A stretch of DNA of 64,000 nt from Streptomyces europaeiscabiei (lineage in GTDB: Bacteria > Actinomycetota > Actinomycetes > Streptomycetales > Streptomycetaceae), in assembly GCF_036346855.1 (NCBI RefSeq), contig NZ_CP107841.1, positions 6,452,001-6,516,000 on the forward strand, in the 5' to 3' direction. The position numbers and the translations under genes were made by a program. Under the pieces are notes generated by a model. It had not been told where the DNA came from. It made no database searches and was given only the letters and a program-made list of their open reading frames with translations. Of the stretch, positions 9,583 through 16,361 are shown in pieces. How positions within the stretch are numbered: position 1 is the stretch's first letter; every line of letters starts with the position of its first letter.

Positions 9583-10371
9583 ATGGCTTCCGTTCTCGCT
9601 TTTCCCAAGATCGCGAATGTGCCGCCCGTCGAAGCAGGGGAGAAGGTTCGCGGAGTGGGGCGGGTGCAAGGGTTTCTCAACCGGTTCGGCTACCTGACCG
9701 ACGAATACAGTGAGAACAGGGTGGACGATCCGACGTCTCGCGCGCTGGAGAAGTTCCAGGAGTTCAACAGGATTCCCGCGACCGGCGATTTCGACGAGCG
9801 GACTCGCGCCGCGATGACCCAGCCTCGCTGCGCCATGCTGGACATGGACGACGGCGTGGCGTTCGCCGCGAGGTGCGCCTGGGGTCACCGCGACCTGACG
9901 TTCGCCTTCGACACGGGGACCGACGACGCGGGCCCCGGCCAGGAGTTCGACGCCGTGCGGAGCGCTCTGCAGACGTGGTCCGGCTCGGTTCCGGTGACGT
10001 TCGCCGAGGTCACGTCGGCCCAGGATCCCGACATCGTGATCGGGTGGCGGTCCGCCGACGATCCGGACCACAGCATGGTCGGCGGAGTCCTCGCACACGC
10101 GGACTTCCCGCCGGGATGCGGGGTCGTCACGAACGGGAGCACACCGAAGCCCGTCCACTTCGACGACACCGAACACACCTGGAGCATCGGGGCCGTGGCG
10201 GACTGCTTCGACGTGGAGACGGTCGCCCTGCACGAACTCGGGCACATTCTCGGCCTTGGCCACTCCAGTGTCCTTGGAGCGGTGATGGCGCCGACGGTCG
10301 CTGCGAACATGACGAAGCGGGACCTGGTTCAGGACGACATCAATGGAGCCCTGGCCCTGTACGCCGGGTGA
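9583..10371 (+). CDS. Matrixin-type (M10) zinc metalloprotease with peptidoglycan-binding-like prodomain
   Basis: 262 residues. Residues of about 20-80 are a PG_binding_1-like helical domain (VQGFLNRFGYLTD, ALEKFQEFNRIPATGDFDE). PRCAMLD at 81-87 matches the cysteine-switch of pro-MMPs, in which the Cys ligates the active-site zinc. The catalytic domain has HELGHILGLGH (217-227), giving three zinc His and the catalytic Glu, and a Met-turn VMAP with Met235. The layout is that of eukaryotic pro-MMPs. Unusually, there is no signal peptide: the ATG at 9583 is fixed by AGGGAGG 5 nt upstream, and the upstream codons show no hydrophobic stretch. The protein may use another export route or act inside the cell. 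A strong terminator follows. Confidence 0.88.
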   Translation: MASVLAFPKIANVPPVEAGEKVRGVGRVQGFLNRFGYLTDEYSENRVDDPTSRALEKFQEFNRIPATGDFDERTRAAMTQPRCAMLDMDDGVAFAARCAWGHRDLTFAFDTGTDDAGPGQEFDAVRSALQTWSGSVPVTFAEVTSAQDPDIVIGWRSADDPDHSMVGGVLAHADFPPGCGVVTNGSTPKPVHFDDTEHTWSIGAVADCFDVETVALHELGHILGLGHSSVLGAVMAPTVAANMTKRDLVQDDINGALALYAG

Positions 10372-10385
10372 CAGGGGAGTGAGGT

Positions 10386-10419
10386 GTGGTGGGGAGCCCG
10401 GTGCGGGGCTCCCCACCAC
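10386..10419 (+). terminator. Terminator after matrixin gene
   Basis: Perfect 14-bp stem GTGGTGGGGAGCCC / GGGCTCCCCACCAC with a 6-nt loop, 14 bp after the matrixin stop codon. Confidence 0.85.
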
Positions 10420-10877
10420 TCACACGACCGAGGGTGTCGGCGGCAAGAGCGCCCGTACGCCACCGGGGAGCGCGCACGGCGCCGCCCGGCCGCAGCGTGC
10501 CGGGCCGCGCCTGGCCACCCGGCAGGGGGGAGGGGGCCATGAACCGCTTGGCCGGTCTTGTCCCACACCCTGCCGTCCACCGACTGCGGGGCCGCCGACG
10601 ACCACGTACTGCTGCGCCTGCACGGCAGCCCCGACATGGGCTCTCCGCCCGCTCGTGGAGACCGGACCGGAGGAGTACCTGTCGGGTGCGGGTGCGGGTG
10701 CGGGTGCGGGAGCGGGAGCGGAGGTGGGAGCGGAGGTGGGGACAGCGGGGCGCGCGGGGAGACCGGACGGCGCACGATCCGCTGAACGCTGCGACACCCT
10801 CGCCGGTCCCTCTGAAGTGAGCCGGAGTCGCGATCAACCCGTGACCCCCGACGATTGGGCCGGATCTCGTCTGGCGT
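10420..10877. other. Intergenic region, no supported gene
   Basis: Roughly 460 bp of GC-rich DNA. Several frames are open only because of base composition. It contains the hexamer-like repeat annotated separately. I see no gene in it. Confidence 0.5.
10681..10741. repeat. Short tandem repeat, 6-bp period
   Basis: GCGGGT repeated four times, grading into GCGGGA and GCGGAGGTGG units. It is a simple-sequence tract in non-coding DNA with no other signal in it. Confidence 0.75.
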
Positions 10878-10881
10878 GTGG

Positions 10882-10896
10882 AGGTGAGCTTCACCT
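10882..10896. promoter_or_regulatory. Iron-box-like dyad
   Basis: AGGTGA-GCT-TCACCT, a perfect 6-bp dyad continuing into AA. It resembles the DtxR/DmdR iron box (outer AGG...CCTAA) but misses several inner consensus bases. It is 153 bp before the DUF397 gene start. Confidence 0.3.
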
Positions 10897-10920
10897 AATC
10901 TGAACCCGAGGTAGCTCTTT

Positions 10921-10939
10921 GTAGTGTGGCGAGCACTAC
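10921..10939. promoter_or_regulatory. Dyad GTAGTG-N7-CACTAC
   Basis: A perfect 6-bp dyad whose half-sites recur in the stronger dyad 60 bp downstream. A candidate operator upstream of the DUF397 gene. Confidence 0.45.
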
Positions 10940-10977
10940 GGGCGATTGTCGACCCGGAGTTTTCGGGTACTCGTCTG

Positions 10978-11003
10978 CGGTAGTGGACCGTCGTCCACTA
11001 CCG
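10978..11003. promoter_or_regulatory. Perfect 11-bp inverted repeat upstream of DUF397 gene
   Basis: CGGTAGTGGAC, 4 nt (CGTC), GTCCACTACCG. Eleven perfect pairs. It contains the same GTAGTG/CACTAC half-sites as the dyad centred 60 bp upstream, a spacing near six helical turns. It ends 45 bp before the GTG start of the DUF397 gene, where an operator would lie. Confidence 0.6.
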
Positions 11004-11048
11004 TTGAGTACGCCGACCGGGCAGCTCGGGGGATACGGGGGGACTGCG

Positions 11049-11249
11049 GTGGTTCATGAGGGGCAACCCTTGTGGCGTAGGAGCAGTGCTTGTGGCAATG
11101 AGACGGAATGCGTGGAGATAGCCATGCGGACAGGACATGTCTTCGCGCGCGACACCAAGACGCCTGCCACGGACGTGCTGCGTTTCACCACCGTCGCCTG
11201 GACGTACTTCCTCCGCGCTCTGTTACGAGAAGAGCTGAAGGACTCATGA
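11049..11249 (+). CDS. DUF397 domain protein
   Basis: 66 residues from the GTG at 11049, with a GGGGGG run 6 nt upstream. WRRSSACGNETECVEIA followed by FARDTKTP and LRFTTVAWTYFLRAL matches DUF397, a small actinobacterial family normally encoded next to XRE/DUF5753 regulators; such a regulator lies 0.8 kb away at 11996-12856. In known pairs such as BldB-like and Scr-type modules the small protein works with the DNA-binding partner. The last codons overlap the next gene by 4 bp (ATGA), so the two are translationally coupled. Here the usual immediate adjacency to the XRE gene is broken by two membrane-protein genes. Confidence 0.82.
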   Translation: MVHEGQPLWRRSSACGNETECVEIAMRTGHVFARDTKTPATDVLRFTTVAWTYFLRALLREELKDS

Positions 11250-11575
11250 CTTTCTTACAGGTCGTCGGCAGGAAGTGTGGGGCCGTGAGGGACAGGTCTG
11301 CAGCGCAGTCTCCGGGACGCGAGAGCGGCTCCCGGCCCACCGGCGTGGGGGGTGCGGCGGTCTTCCTGCTCGTCGTGGGGACAGCTGCTTCGACCGCGGC
11401 CGCTGCCGCATCCCTGCTCGTTGAGAGCGTTCCCGTCAAGCGCGCGCTGTGGGTGGCCGTGCTCCTCGCCGTCTCGGTGAGTGCGGGCCTGTGGCGCAGC
11501 GGGCAGTCCGTCACGGGCTCCCCACCGGATTCTGATCGTCTTTCTCACGTCCCGCGCGCGGGCTCTCCGCGCTGA
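11246..11575 (+). CDS. Small membrane protein coupled to DUF397 gene
   Basis: 109 residues from the ATG at 11246, which overlaps the DUF397 stop in an ATGA junction. A hydrophilic N-terminus of about 35 residues is followed by two predicted membrane helices (AAVFLLVVGTAASTAAAAA and LWVAVLLAVSVSAGLW) and a short polar tail. No family recognised. Its 3' end overlaps the convergent gene by 65 bp. The coupling suggests it works with the DUF397 protein, which is unusual for that family. Confidence 0.6.
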   Translation: MTFLQVVGRKCGAVRDRSAAQSPGRESGSRPTGVGGAAVFLLVVGTAASTAAAAASLLVESVPVKRALWVAVLLAVSVSAGLWRSGQSVTGSPPDSDRLSHVPRAGSPR

Positions 11576-11948
11576 GGGCGTTGTCCCGTCGTTGTCGCCA
11601 GGTGTTCGCGGCCCACCAGGCGATGGTGGTGAAGACGACGGCGATCACTACTCCCACCAAGAGCCTGACGACCAGTCCCCACAGTGGCAACTCCCCGTTG
11701 GTCACTCGGGTCGCGATGAACCACACGCACGCTATGAGGAAAAATGCCGCGGCGACGAAGCATCCGACGGCGGCGTCGCCATGGGCCCCGGGCGTCGCAT
11801 GCGGATTCTCCTCGCCGGGGTGCCTGTTCCCTGCCGCGTCCCAGGTCGCCGGGTCATCGGTCGGCTTGCGGGTGGGACCAGTCCTGTCCGCCTCTCGTCC
11901 GTCGGTGAGCGTCGGCTTGCGCCGACGACGCCACACTGACCTGGCCAC
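11511..11948 (-). CDS. Small membrane protein, two predicted helices
   Basis: 145 residues. A basic, hydrophilic N-terminal half (MARSVWRRRRKPT) is followed by two hydrophobic helices (CFVAAAFFLIACVWFIATRV and LLVGVVIAVVFTTIAWWAA) and a charged C-terminus. No family recognised. The gene lies 47 bp downstream of the XRE regulator on the same strand, so it could be co-transcribed with it, while its 3' end overlaps the convergent membrane-protein gene. Confidence 0.55.
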   Translation of the reverse strand: MARSVWRRRRKPTLTDGREADRTGPTRKPTDDPATWDAAGNRHPGEENPHATPGAHGDAAVGCFVAAAFFLIACVWFIATRVTNGELPLWGLVVRLLVGVVIAVVFTTIAWWAANTWRQRRDNALSAESPRAGREKDDQNPVGSP

Positions 11949-11995
11949 GTCGATCCTCCCCCTGGTTACACCGATGGCGGTTGGTGTTGTGGGCC

Positions 11996-12856
11996 TTAGC
12001 CCATGCCGAGGTCCTGCTTGACGCGGCTGATCAGGTCGAGTGAACCGGACTCGTCGAGCGCCAGGTCCGAGAGGCGCCGGGCGCAGTCCTGATAGTGCTT
12101 CAGCAGTCCGTCGTCCTCACCGCCCGTCATGCTTCCGGCGGCGTGCTCCAGATAGAGCAGGTCCTTGTCGTCCGTGAAGCCGAGCAGGACGAAGCTGCCG
12201 AAGGTGCTGTAGTGGGCGCCGGCCTCGTAGGGCAGCACCCGGATCGTCACATCAGGGCGGACGCCGAATTCGAGCAGCTGCTGCAGCTGCTCCGCCTGAA
12301 CCTCCTTCCCTCCGATCTCACGTCGCACGGCGGCCTCGTCGAGGACGAACACGGAATCGAGCCGTCCCTCGCCATCGAACATCCGCGCCTGGCGCTTCAT
12401 CCTGAGGTCGACCACACGGCCGACCCGGTCGGCGTCAAGACCCCGTGGGGCGAGGAGCGCCTCCGCGTACCGGCGGGTCTGCAAGTGTCCGGGAATCACG
12501 ATGGGGTGGTACGTGTGGAGCCGCACGGCGGCGGTCTCGTATCCCAGGTACTGCGCGAACTGTGGAGTGAGTACATCGTGGAAACTCGACCACCAGCTGG
12601 GACCCTTGCTTCCCCGGGCTGCTTCCTCCAGCTTCGCCATCAACGTGGGGTCGGTGATCCCGTAGATTTCCATCAGCGCGCGCAGGTCGCTCACGGAGAT
12701 GCTGACCGCTCCGGTCTCGATCCGGATCAGCTTGGACTGGGACCATTCCACGCGCTCGGCCGCCTCACGTTGCGTGAGACCGACCTCGTCGCGTGCCTGG
12801 CGCAACGCGATACGCAGCTTGCGCCGGTTGAGGCTGGGATCAACAGAGGGTGTCAT
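11996..12856 (-). CDS. XRE-family regulator with DUF5753 domain
   Basis: 286 residues. Residues of about 14-68 form the helix-turn-helix (LRQARDEVGLTQREAAERVEWSQ continuing KLIRIETG). Residues of about 100-280 form DUF5753 (HTYHPIVIPGHLQT, RMKRQARMF, VRVLPYEAGAH-type segment, LEHAAGSM). This is the large class of Streptomyces regulators paired with DUF397 proteins. The ATG at 12856 is preceded by GGAAGGAGC, so the longer in-frame start at 12907 is rejected. A nested inverted repeat lies about 80 bp upstream (12937-12971) and could be its own operator. The paired DUF397 gene is at 11049-11249 on the opposite strand. Confidence 0.92.
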   Translation of the reverse strand: MTPSVDPSLNRRKLRIALRQARDEVGLTQREAAERVEWSQSKLIRIETGAVSISVSDLRALMEIYGITDPTLMAKLEEAARGSKGPSWWSSFHDVLTPQFAQYLGYETAAVRLHTYHPIVIPGHLQTRRYAEALLAPRGLDADRVGRVVDLRMKRQARMFDGEGRLDSVFVLDEAAVRREIGGKEVQAEQLQQLLEFGVRPDVTIRVLPYEAGAHYSTFGSFVLLGFTDDKDLLYLEHAAGSMTGGEDDGLLKHYQDCARRLSDLALDESGSLDLISRVKQDLGMG

Positions 12857-12936
12857 CGCCGCTCCTTCCTTGGTGCACGTACCCCGACGTTCTTCTGCCA
12901 TGCCCAATCAACTCAAAGCCATTGGCTGTGTCCATT

Positions 12937-12971
12937 ATGCCAAGCCTCATCAGCTACTAGCTGATTGGCAT
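12937..12971. promoter_or_regulatory. Nested inverted repeat upstream of XRE regulator
   Basis: The inner 17-bp perfect palindrome ATCAGCTACTAGCTGAT (12949-12965) is flanked by an outer dyad ATGCCAA (12937-12943) and TTGGCAT (12965-12971). It is a candidate autoregulatory operator for the XRE gene. A further GCCATTGGC lies between it and the gene. Confidence 0.6.
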
Positions 12972-13052
12972 GTTCATGATTCCAGGGGGGTGGGGCGGTA
13001 GGGGTCGGCCGCTAGAAACCGCTGGGGGTGCTCAGACCCTTTTTGAAAATGA

Positions 13053-13084
13053 GCGAGGCCCCCACGCTCCCGTGGGGGCCTCGC
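13053..13084 (-). terminator. Terminator of the PadR/membrane-protein transcript
   Basis: Perfect 14-bp stem GCGAGGCCCCCACG / CGTGGGGGCCTCGC around the loop CTCC. On the minus strand it is followed by ATTTTCAAAAA, and it lies 26 bp past the stop of the 13111-13551 gene. Confidence 0.88.
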
Positions 13085-13110
13085 ACTGTCATCTTCCGTC
13101 CAGGACGGTG

Positions 13111-13551
13111 TCAGTCGACCTGGCGCTTGGGGTCGCTCCACTGTTCCCACCGAATCGTGCATGCGCCCAGGAAGAGTCGCAGGTGGTGCAATCGGGGCAC
13201 GCATCCTTGCTTCTGTCGCAGCGTGTTGCGCTCCTCCATCATCTCCTCGATGCGGCGCTTTCTGTCTTCTTCGGGCAGCGCCGCCTCGATGATGTGCAGA
13301 CGGAGGCCGACCCGGTCCTCTGCGCGTTCCCGCAGGGCAGCCGTGTTCGAGCGCGGAGTCAGGAGGCGGATGGTCAGTCTGCCCACTCGGACGAAGAGGC
13401 CGCTCAGTTGTGCGGGCATCAGATTGATCAGCTTGCCCGCTGTGTTCATTGCCGACCGTTTTCCATGCTTCAGTTTCAGAATCAGGACCAGTAGCGGCAA
13501 CAAGGCGAGTGCCGCCAGGACGGACAGGGCGACGGCGAGGGCGGTGACCAT
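13111..13551 (-). CDS. Membrane-anchored protein downstream of PadR
   Basis: 146 residues. One N-terminal membrane helix (LAVALSVLAALALLPLLVLIL) is followed by a basic segment and a charged, probably helical region with many Arg and Glu (RAEDRVGLRLHIIEAALPEE, RKRRIEEMMEER). No family recognised. It starts 14 bp after the PadR gene and is almost certainly in the same transcript. PadR regulators often control a membrane protein in their own operon, and this is the likely client. Confidence 0.65.
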   Translation of the reverse strand: MVTALAVALSVLAALALLPLLVLILKLKHGKRSAMNTAGKLINLMPAQLSGLFVRVGRLTIRLLTPRSNTAALRERAEDRVGLRLHIIEAALPEEDRKRRIEEMMEERNTLRQKQGCVPRLHHLRLFLGACTIRWEQWSDPKRQVD

Positions 13552-13565
13552 GGCGGTGGATCCGA

Positions 13566-13904
13566 TCAGAAGTCCGCGACGGGTTTCGTCGTCCTGGTGG
13601 TCCCGGAGGGCTTGCTCTGGTGGGCGCGGGCCAGAACCAGTCGGGCTTGCTCGGCTCCGTCCTTCGTGAACCTGTAGTAGCGGCGCCGGGGCCGAGGGGG
13701 ATCGGCGGAGGCGTGATCGTCGGGGTCCTCCCAGGAACTCTCCAGTATTCCCGCTCGCTCCAGTCGGGCCAGGATGGGATGGATGGTTCCACTCTGCAGG
13801 CCCACCGCCTGGCCGACCGTCAGCCCGTACTGGGGCTGTGCCGGATTCTGGAGCAGCTCTTTGAGGACCAGCTGTGTCTGCATGGTCATTCGGAGTCCGC
13901 TCAT
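13566..13904 (-). CDS. PadR-family transcriptional regulator
   Basis: 112 residues. The winged helix is clear: YGLTVGQAVGLQSGTIHPILARLERAGILESSWE, then RRYYRFTKDGAEQA (written in two parts here: the recognition helix GLQSGTIHPILARLE and the wing RRRYYRFTKDG). PadR proteins are dimeric repressors responding to small molecules. The start at 13904 gives the common MSGLRMT N-terminus; the alternative is the ATG at 13889. Two matching inverted repeats lie just upstream, and a small membrane-protein gene diverges from it. I infer autoregulation and control of the divergent gene. Confidence 0.9.
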   Translation of the reverse strand: MSGLRMTMQTQLVLKELLQNPAQPQYGLTVGQAVGLQSGTIHPILARLERAGILESSWEDPDDHASADPPRPRRRYYRFTKDGAEQARLVLARAHQSKPSGTTRTTKPVADF

Positions 13905-13916
13905 ACCCCTAACTCT

Positions 13917-13940
13917 ACTTAGGTTGTCAAGGACCTAAGT
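13917..13940. promoter_or_regulatory. PadR operator candidate 1
   Basis: ACTTAGGT, 8 nt, ACCTAAGT: a perfect 8-bp dyad immediately upstream of the PadR start codon, in a comparatively AT-rich patch. The size and spacing suit a PadR dimer. Confidence 0.7.
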
Positions 13941-13984
13941 TGCCCCCGAGGTCGGGTTCGCGGTGCGACCGGAGGTCTACATCT

Positions 13985-14008
13985 AGCTAGGTTGTTCTTG
14001 ACTTAAGT
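13985..14008. promoter_or_regulatory. PadR operator candidate 2
   Basis: AGCTAGGT, 8 nt, ACTTAAGT: the same architecture and partly the same sequence as candidate 1, centred 68 bp away and 41 bp before the divergent small membrane-protein gene. It contains TTGACT, a possible -35 for that gene. Confidence 0.6.
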
Positions 14009-14049
14009 GGCGCTGTAGGGTTCCAGCGGGACGCGACGAGAGGACAGAC

Positions 14050-14250
14050 ATGGCTGCACAGGAGCACAGCGAGCACGGAAGTGGCGGCGACGGGTCCCAG
14101 CTCTGGGACTTCCGGCTGGACCGCTCAGGACTGGTCGTCAAGGCGGGGCGACATCTGCAGCTGCACATCTCCCTGGTGCTGCTCCTGTGGCTGGTCGCGG
14201 GGGTGGCCGGTTTGGGGGCCTTCAACTGGGAGTGGCCGCCCACGCCGTAG
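14050..14250 (+). CDS. Small single-pass membrane protein divergent from PadR
   Basis: 66 residues. A polar N-terminus (MAAQEHSEHGSGGDG), then a basic stretch and one strong membrane helix (LQLHISLVLLLWLVAGVAGL) ending in WEWPPTP. GAGAGGA lies 6 nt before the ATG. No family recognised. Position and the shared repeats suggest control by the divergent PadR regulator. A long hairpin follows. Confidence 0.65.
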   Translation: MAAQEHSEHGSGGDGSQLWDFRLDRSGLVVKAGRHLQLHISLVLLLWLVAGVAGLGAFNWEWPPTP

Positions 14251-14280
14251 CGGCACGCCGGGAATGTCCACTGTGGCCAC

Positions 14281-14320
14281 GCGGTGAGGGGCTCCGCCGG
14301 AAGGCGGAGCCCCTCACCGC
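14281..14320 (+). terminator. Strong terminator after small membrane-protein gene
   Basis: Perfect 18-bp stem from GCGGTGAGGGGCTCCGCC to its complement, with the loop GGAA. It lies 30 bp past the stop codon at 14250. Confidence 0.9.
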
Positions 14321-14653
14321 GTTCCGGACCGCTTCGGCGCCGAAGCCGAGCTGCGGCGAGCGCACGGTCCGCAGCACTGCCCGTCCCGCTTGCGGATCTC
14401 CGCCTCGACCGAGGCCCACACCAGGGTCAGAGCCTTGGCCGCCAAGCCCGAGAAACCCGGGGCAGCGACCGGCCACGACGGACCGTTGGCCACGGGCCGG
14501 ACCTCCGGCCGGCGCCAGGCTGATTCTGACGGCTCTTGAAGCCGTTGGTGAGCGGTCACGGACGAGTCCGGTGAGGCGGCCGGCGCCTCACCAGTCACCT
14601 CGCGCGGCGCCGATCGGCCGGATGATCTCCGGCCAGGAGCCATCGGAAGCGCC
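14321..14653. other. Intergenic region, no supported gene
   Basis: 333 bp. A minus-strand frame at 14314-14643 is open but has no start signal or known domain. I see nothing I can support. Confidence 0.5.
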
Positions 14654-15361
14654 CTAGCCCTCCAGGTCGTCCAGCGCGCCCAACTGCCCCATCAGCCCGA
14701 GCCGGTCGTACTCCCACCATCCCTCGGCGATCTTCCCGTCGGAAGCGCACCGGTGCACGATCGTCCCCGTCATCCGGACCGTCCTGCCGCTGGCCGGAAT
14801 CCCGAGGAAGTCCCCTTTGTGGGTCGCGTTCCAGGTCCACCGCGTGCACACCCGGTCGCCCTGGGCGATCTGGTCCTCCACGGTGAACGCGAAGTCGAAC
14901 CCGCCCCGCCACTCCTCGACGGTCCGCCGGAACGCGTCCATCCCGATGGCGTCCGGCTCCTCGGACGGCACGTGGTCGTGATAACCCTCCACGAGAAGAT
15001 CGTCGAGCGGCGGCAGTTCGCCCTTCGCGGCGATGGTCGTGAGGAACCGCCGCGCCGTCGCGGCGTACAGCTGCTCGTCCCGCACCACGTCCAGATCCGT
15101 GAACGTGGGCATCTCCTCACACAGCGCCACCATCTCCTGGAAGATCCGCTCCGTCTCCGGCAGCCCGGAGTTCCGCATAGCCTCCTCGTACGACGGGAAC
15201 TCCACGATCTCCACGAAGTGCGAGCCGTCCGACCGGTCCTTCCCGATCACGCTGTGCGTCGCCGTCCGCTTGCCCTTGGTCTGCTCGACCCATGTGTCCA
15301 TCAGCTGGTTCATCTCGTCGAACCGGCTCGTCCTGCAGTCGATGAGCTGCACGAATGTCAT
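14654..15361 (-). CDS. SnoaL-like/ester-cyclase-fold protein with N-terminal ABM-like domain
   Basis: 235 residues. The first 95 or so resemble a dimeric alpha/beta barrel (FVQLIDCRTSRFDEMNQLMD, HFVEIVEFPSYEEAMRNS). The rest matches the SnoaL-like polyketide-cyclase/ester-cyclase fold (VEGYHDHVPSEEPDAIG, GDRVCTRWTWNATHKG, GKIAEGWWEYD). The catalytic activity is unknown; many such proteins are annotated only as ester cyclases. GGAGG lies 7 nt before the ATG at 15361. The gene is followed downstream by a non-coding stretch and is 92 bp from the SDR gene on the same strand. No biosynthetic cluster surrounds it. Confidence 0.75.
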   Translation of the reverse strand: MTFVQLIDCRTSRFDEMNQLMDTWVEQTKGKRTATHSVIGKDRSDGSHFVEIVEFPSYEEAMRNSGLPETERIFQEMVALCEEMPTFTDLDVVRDEQLYAATARRFLTTIAAKGELPPLDDLLVEGYHDHVPSEEPDAIGMDAFRRTVEEWRGGFDFAFTVEDQIAQGDRVCTRWTWNATHKGDFLGIPASGRTVRMTGTIVHRCASDGKIAEGWWEYDRLGLMGQLGALDDLEG

Positions 15362-15453
15362 GAGACCGCCTCCGGCCCCCCTGGCTCGGGTGGAACAGCT
15401 CCATTGTCTCCCGGCGCCTGCTCCCGCACCCGCCGGCGCCGCCGCGACGACCG

Positions 15454-16227
15454 CTACTGCGGCCCGTACTTCCGCCCCGTCTTCGAGCTGATCCCGCCCA
15501 GCAGCCCTCGCGGCACCACCTTCACCACACCCATCAGGGCCTTGTAGCGCGGGTCGGGGATGGAGACGGTCCTGCCCCGGGAGAGGTCGGCGAGGGCGGC
15601 GGTGACCAGCTTGTCGGCGTCGAGCCACATCCAGGACGGGATGCTGTCGGTGCCCATGCCGGCCCGATCGTGGAACTCGGTGCGGACGAAGCCCGGGCAC
15701 AGGGCCATCAGCCGGACGCCGGTGCCGGCCAGATCGCGCGCGGCACCCTGGGTGAACTGCACGACCCAGGCCTTCGACGCCCCGTAGGTGCCCCGCGGTA
15801 CGAACGCGGCGACGGACGCCACGTTCACCACGCCGCCCCGGCCGCGCTCGCGCATGGCCTCGCCGGCCGCCGAGGTGAGACGGAGGACCGCCTCGCAGTG
15901 GACCTTGAGCATTCTCAGCTCGTCGGCCATGGAGACGTCGAGATAGCGGCCCTTGTTGCCGAAGCCGGCGTTGTTGATCAGCAGGTCGACCGGGTTCTTG
16001 CGGTCCGACAGCCGCCGCGCCACCGACTCGATGCCGTCGTCCGTCGCGAGGTCCGCCGTCAGCACCTCCGCCTCGATGCCGTGCCGGTCGTGCAACTCGG
16101 TCGCCTGCTCCCGCAGCCGCTTGGTGTCACGCGCCACCAGCACCAGGCTGTGCCCGTCCGCCGCCAGCCGCCGCGCGAAGGCGGCACCGATCCCCGCGGT
16201 CGATCCCGTAATCAGAGCCGTTGTCAT
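15454..16227 (-). CDS. Short-chain dehydrogenase/reductase (SDR)
   Basis: 257 residues. Classical SDR signatures are present: the cofactor loop TGSTAGIGAAFA at the N-terminus, NNAG (LLINNAGFG), the catalytic Ser in VASVAA, the YGASK pair (Tyr and Lys), and PGFVRTEF after it. Arg in the second strand (VARDTKR) favours NADPH. The substrate cannot be read from the sequence. The ATG at 16227 gives the normal short N-terminus MTTALITG; the longer in-frame start at 16275 is rejected. Confidence 0.9.
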   Translation of the reverse strand: MTTALITGSTAGIGAAFARRLAADGHSLVLVARDTKRLREQATELHDRHGIEAEVLTADLATDDGIESVARRLSDRKNPVDLLINNAGFGNKGRYLDVSMADELRMLKVHCEAVLRLTSAAGEAMRERGRGGVVNVASVAAFVPRGTYGASKAWVVQFTQGAARDLAGTGVRLMALCPGFVRTEFHDRAGMGTDSIPSWMWLDADKLVTAALADLSRGRTVSIPDPRYKALMGVVKVVPRGLLGGISSKTGRKYGPQ

Positions 16228-16361
16228 GGCGCAAGCGTAGTGACCGGAACTGTGCGGGTCCGTCCGGTCCACCACACGTTCACCAGCGGCTTCGGCAGCG
16301 CCCCGGTGAACAGCCGCACCGGCATGGCGCCTTCACGGGCACCCCGCCACGGACCGGCCCG

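Noticed and set aside
10343..10903. Overlapping plus and minus frames in the gap after the matrixin gene
   Set aside because: They cross a terminator and a hexamer repeat, and their composition is dominated by Gly, Ala, Pro and Arg.
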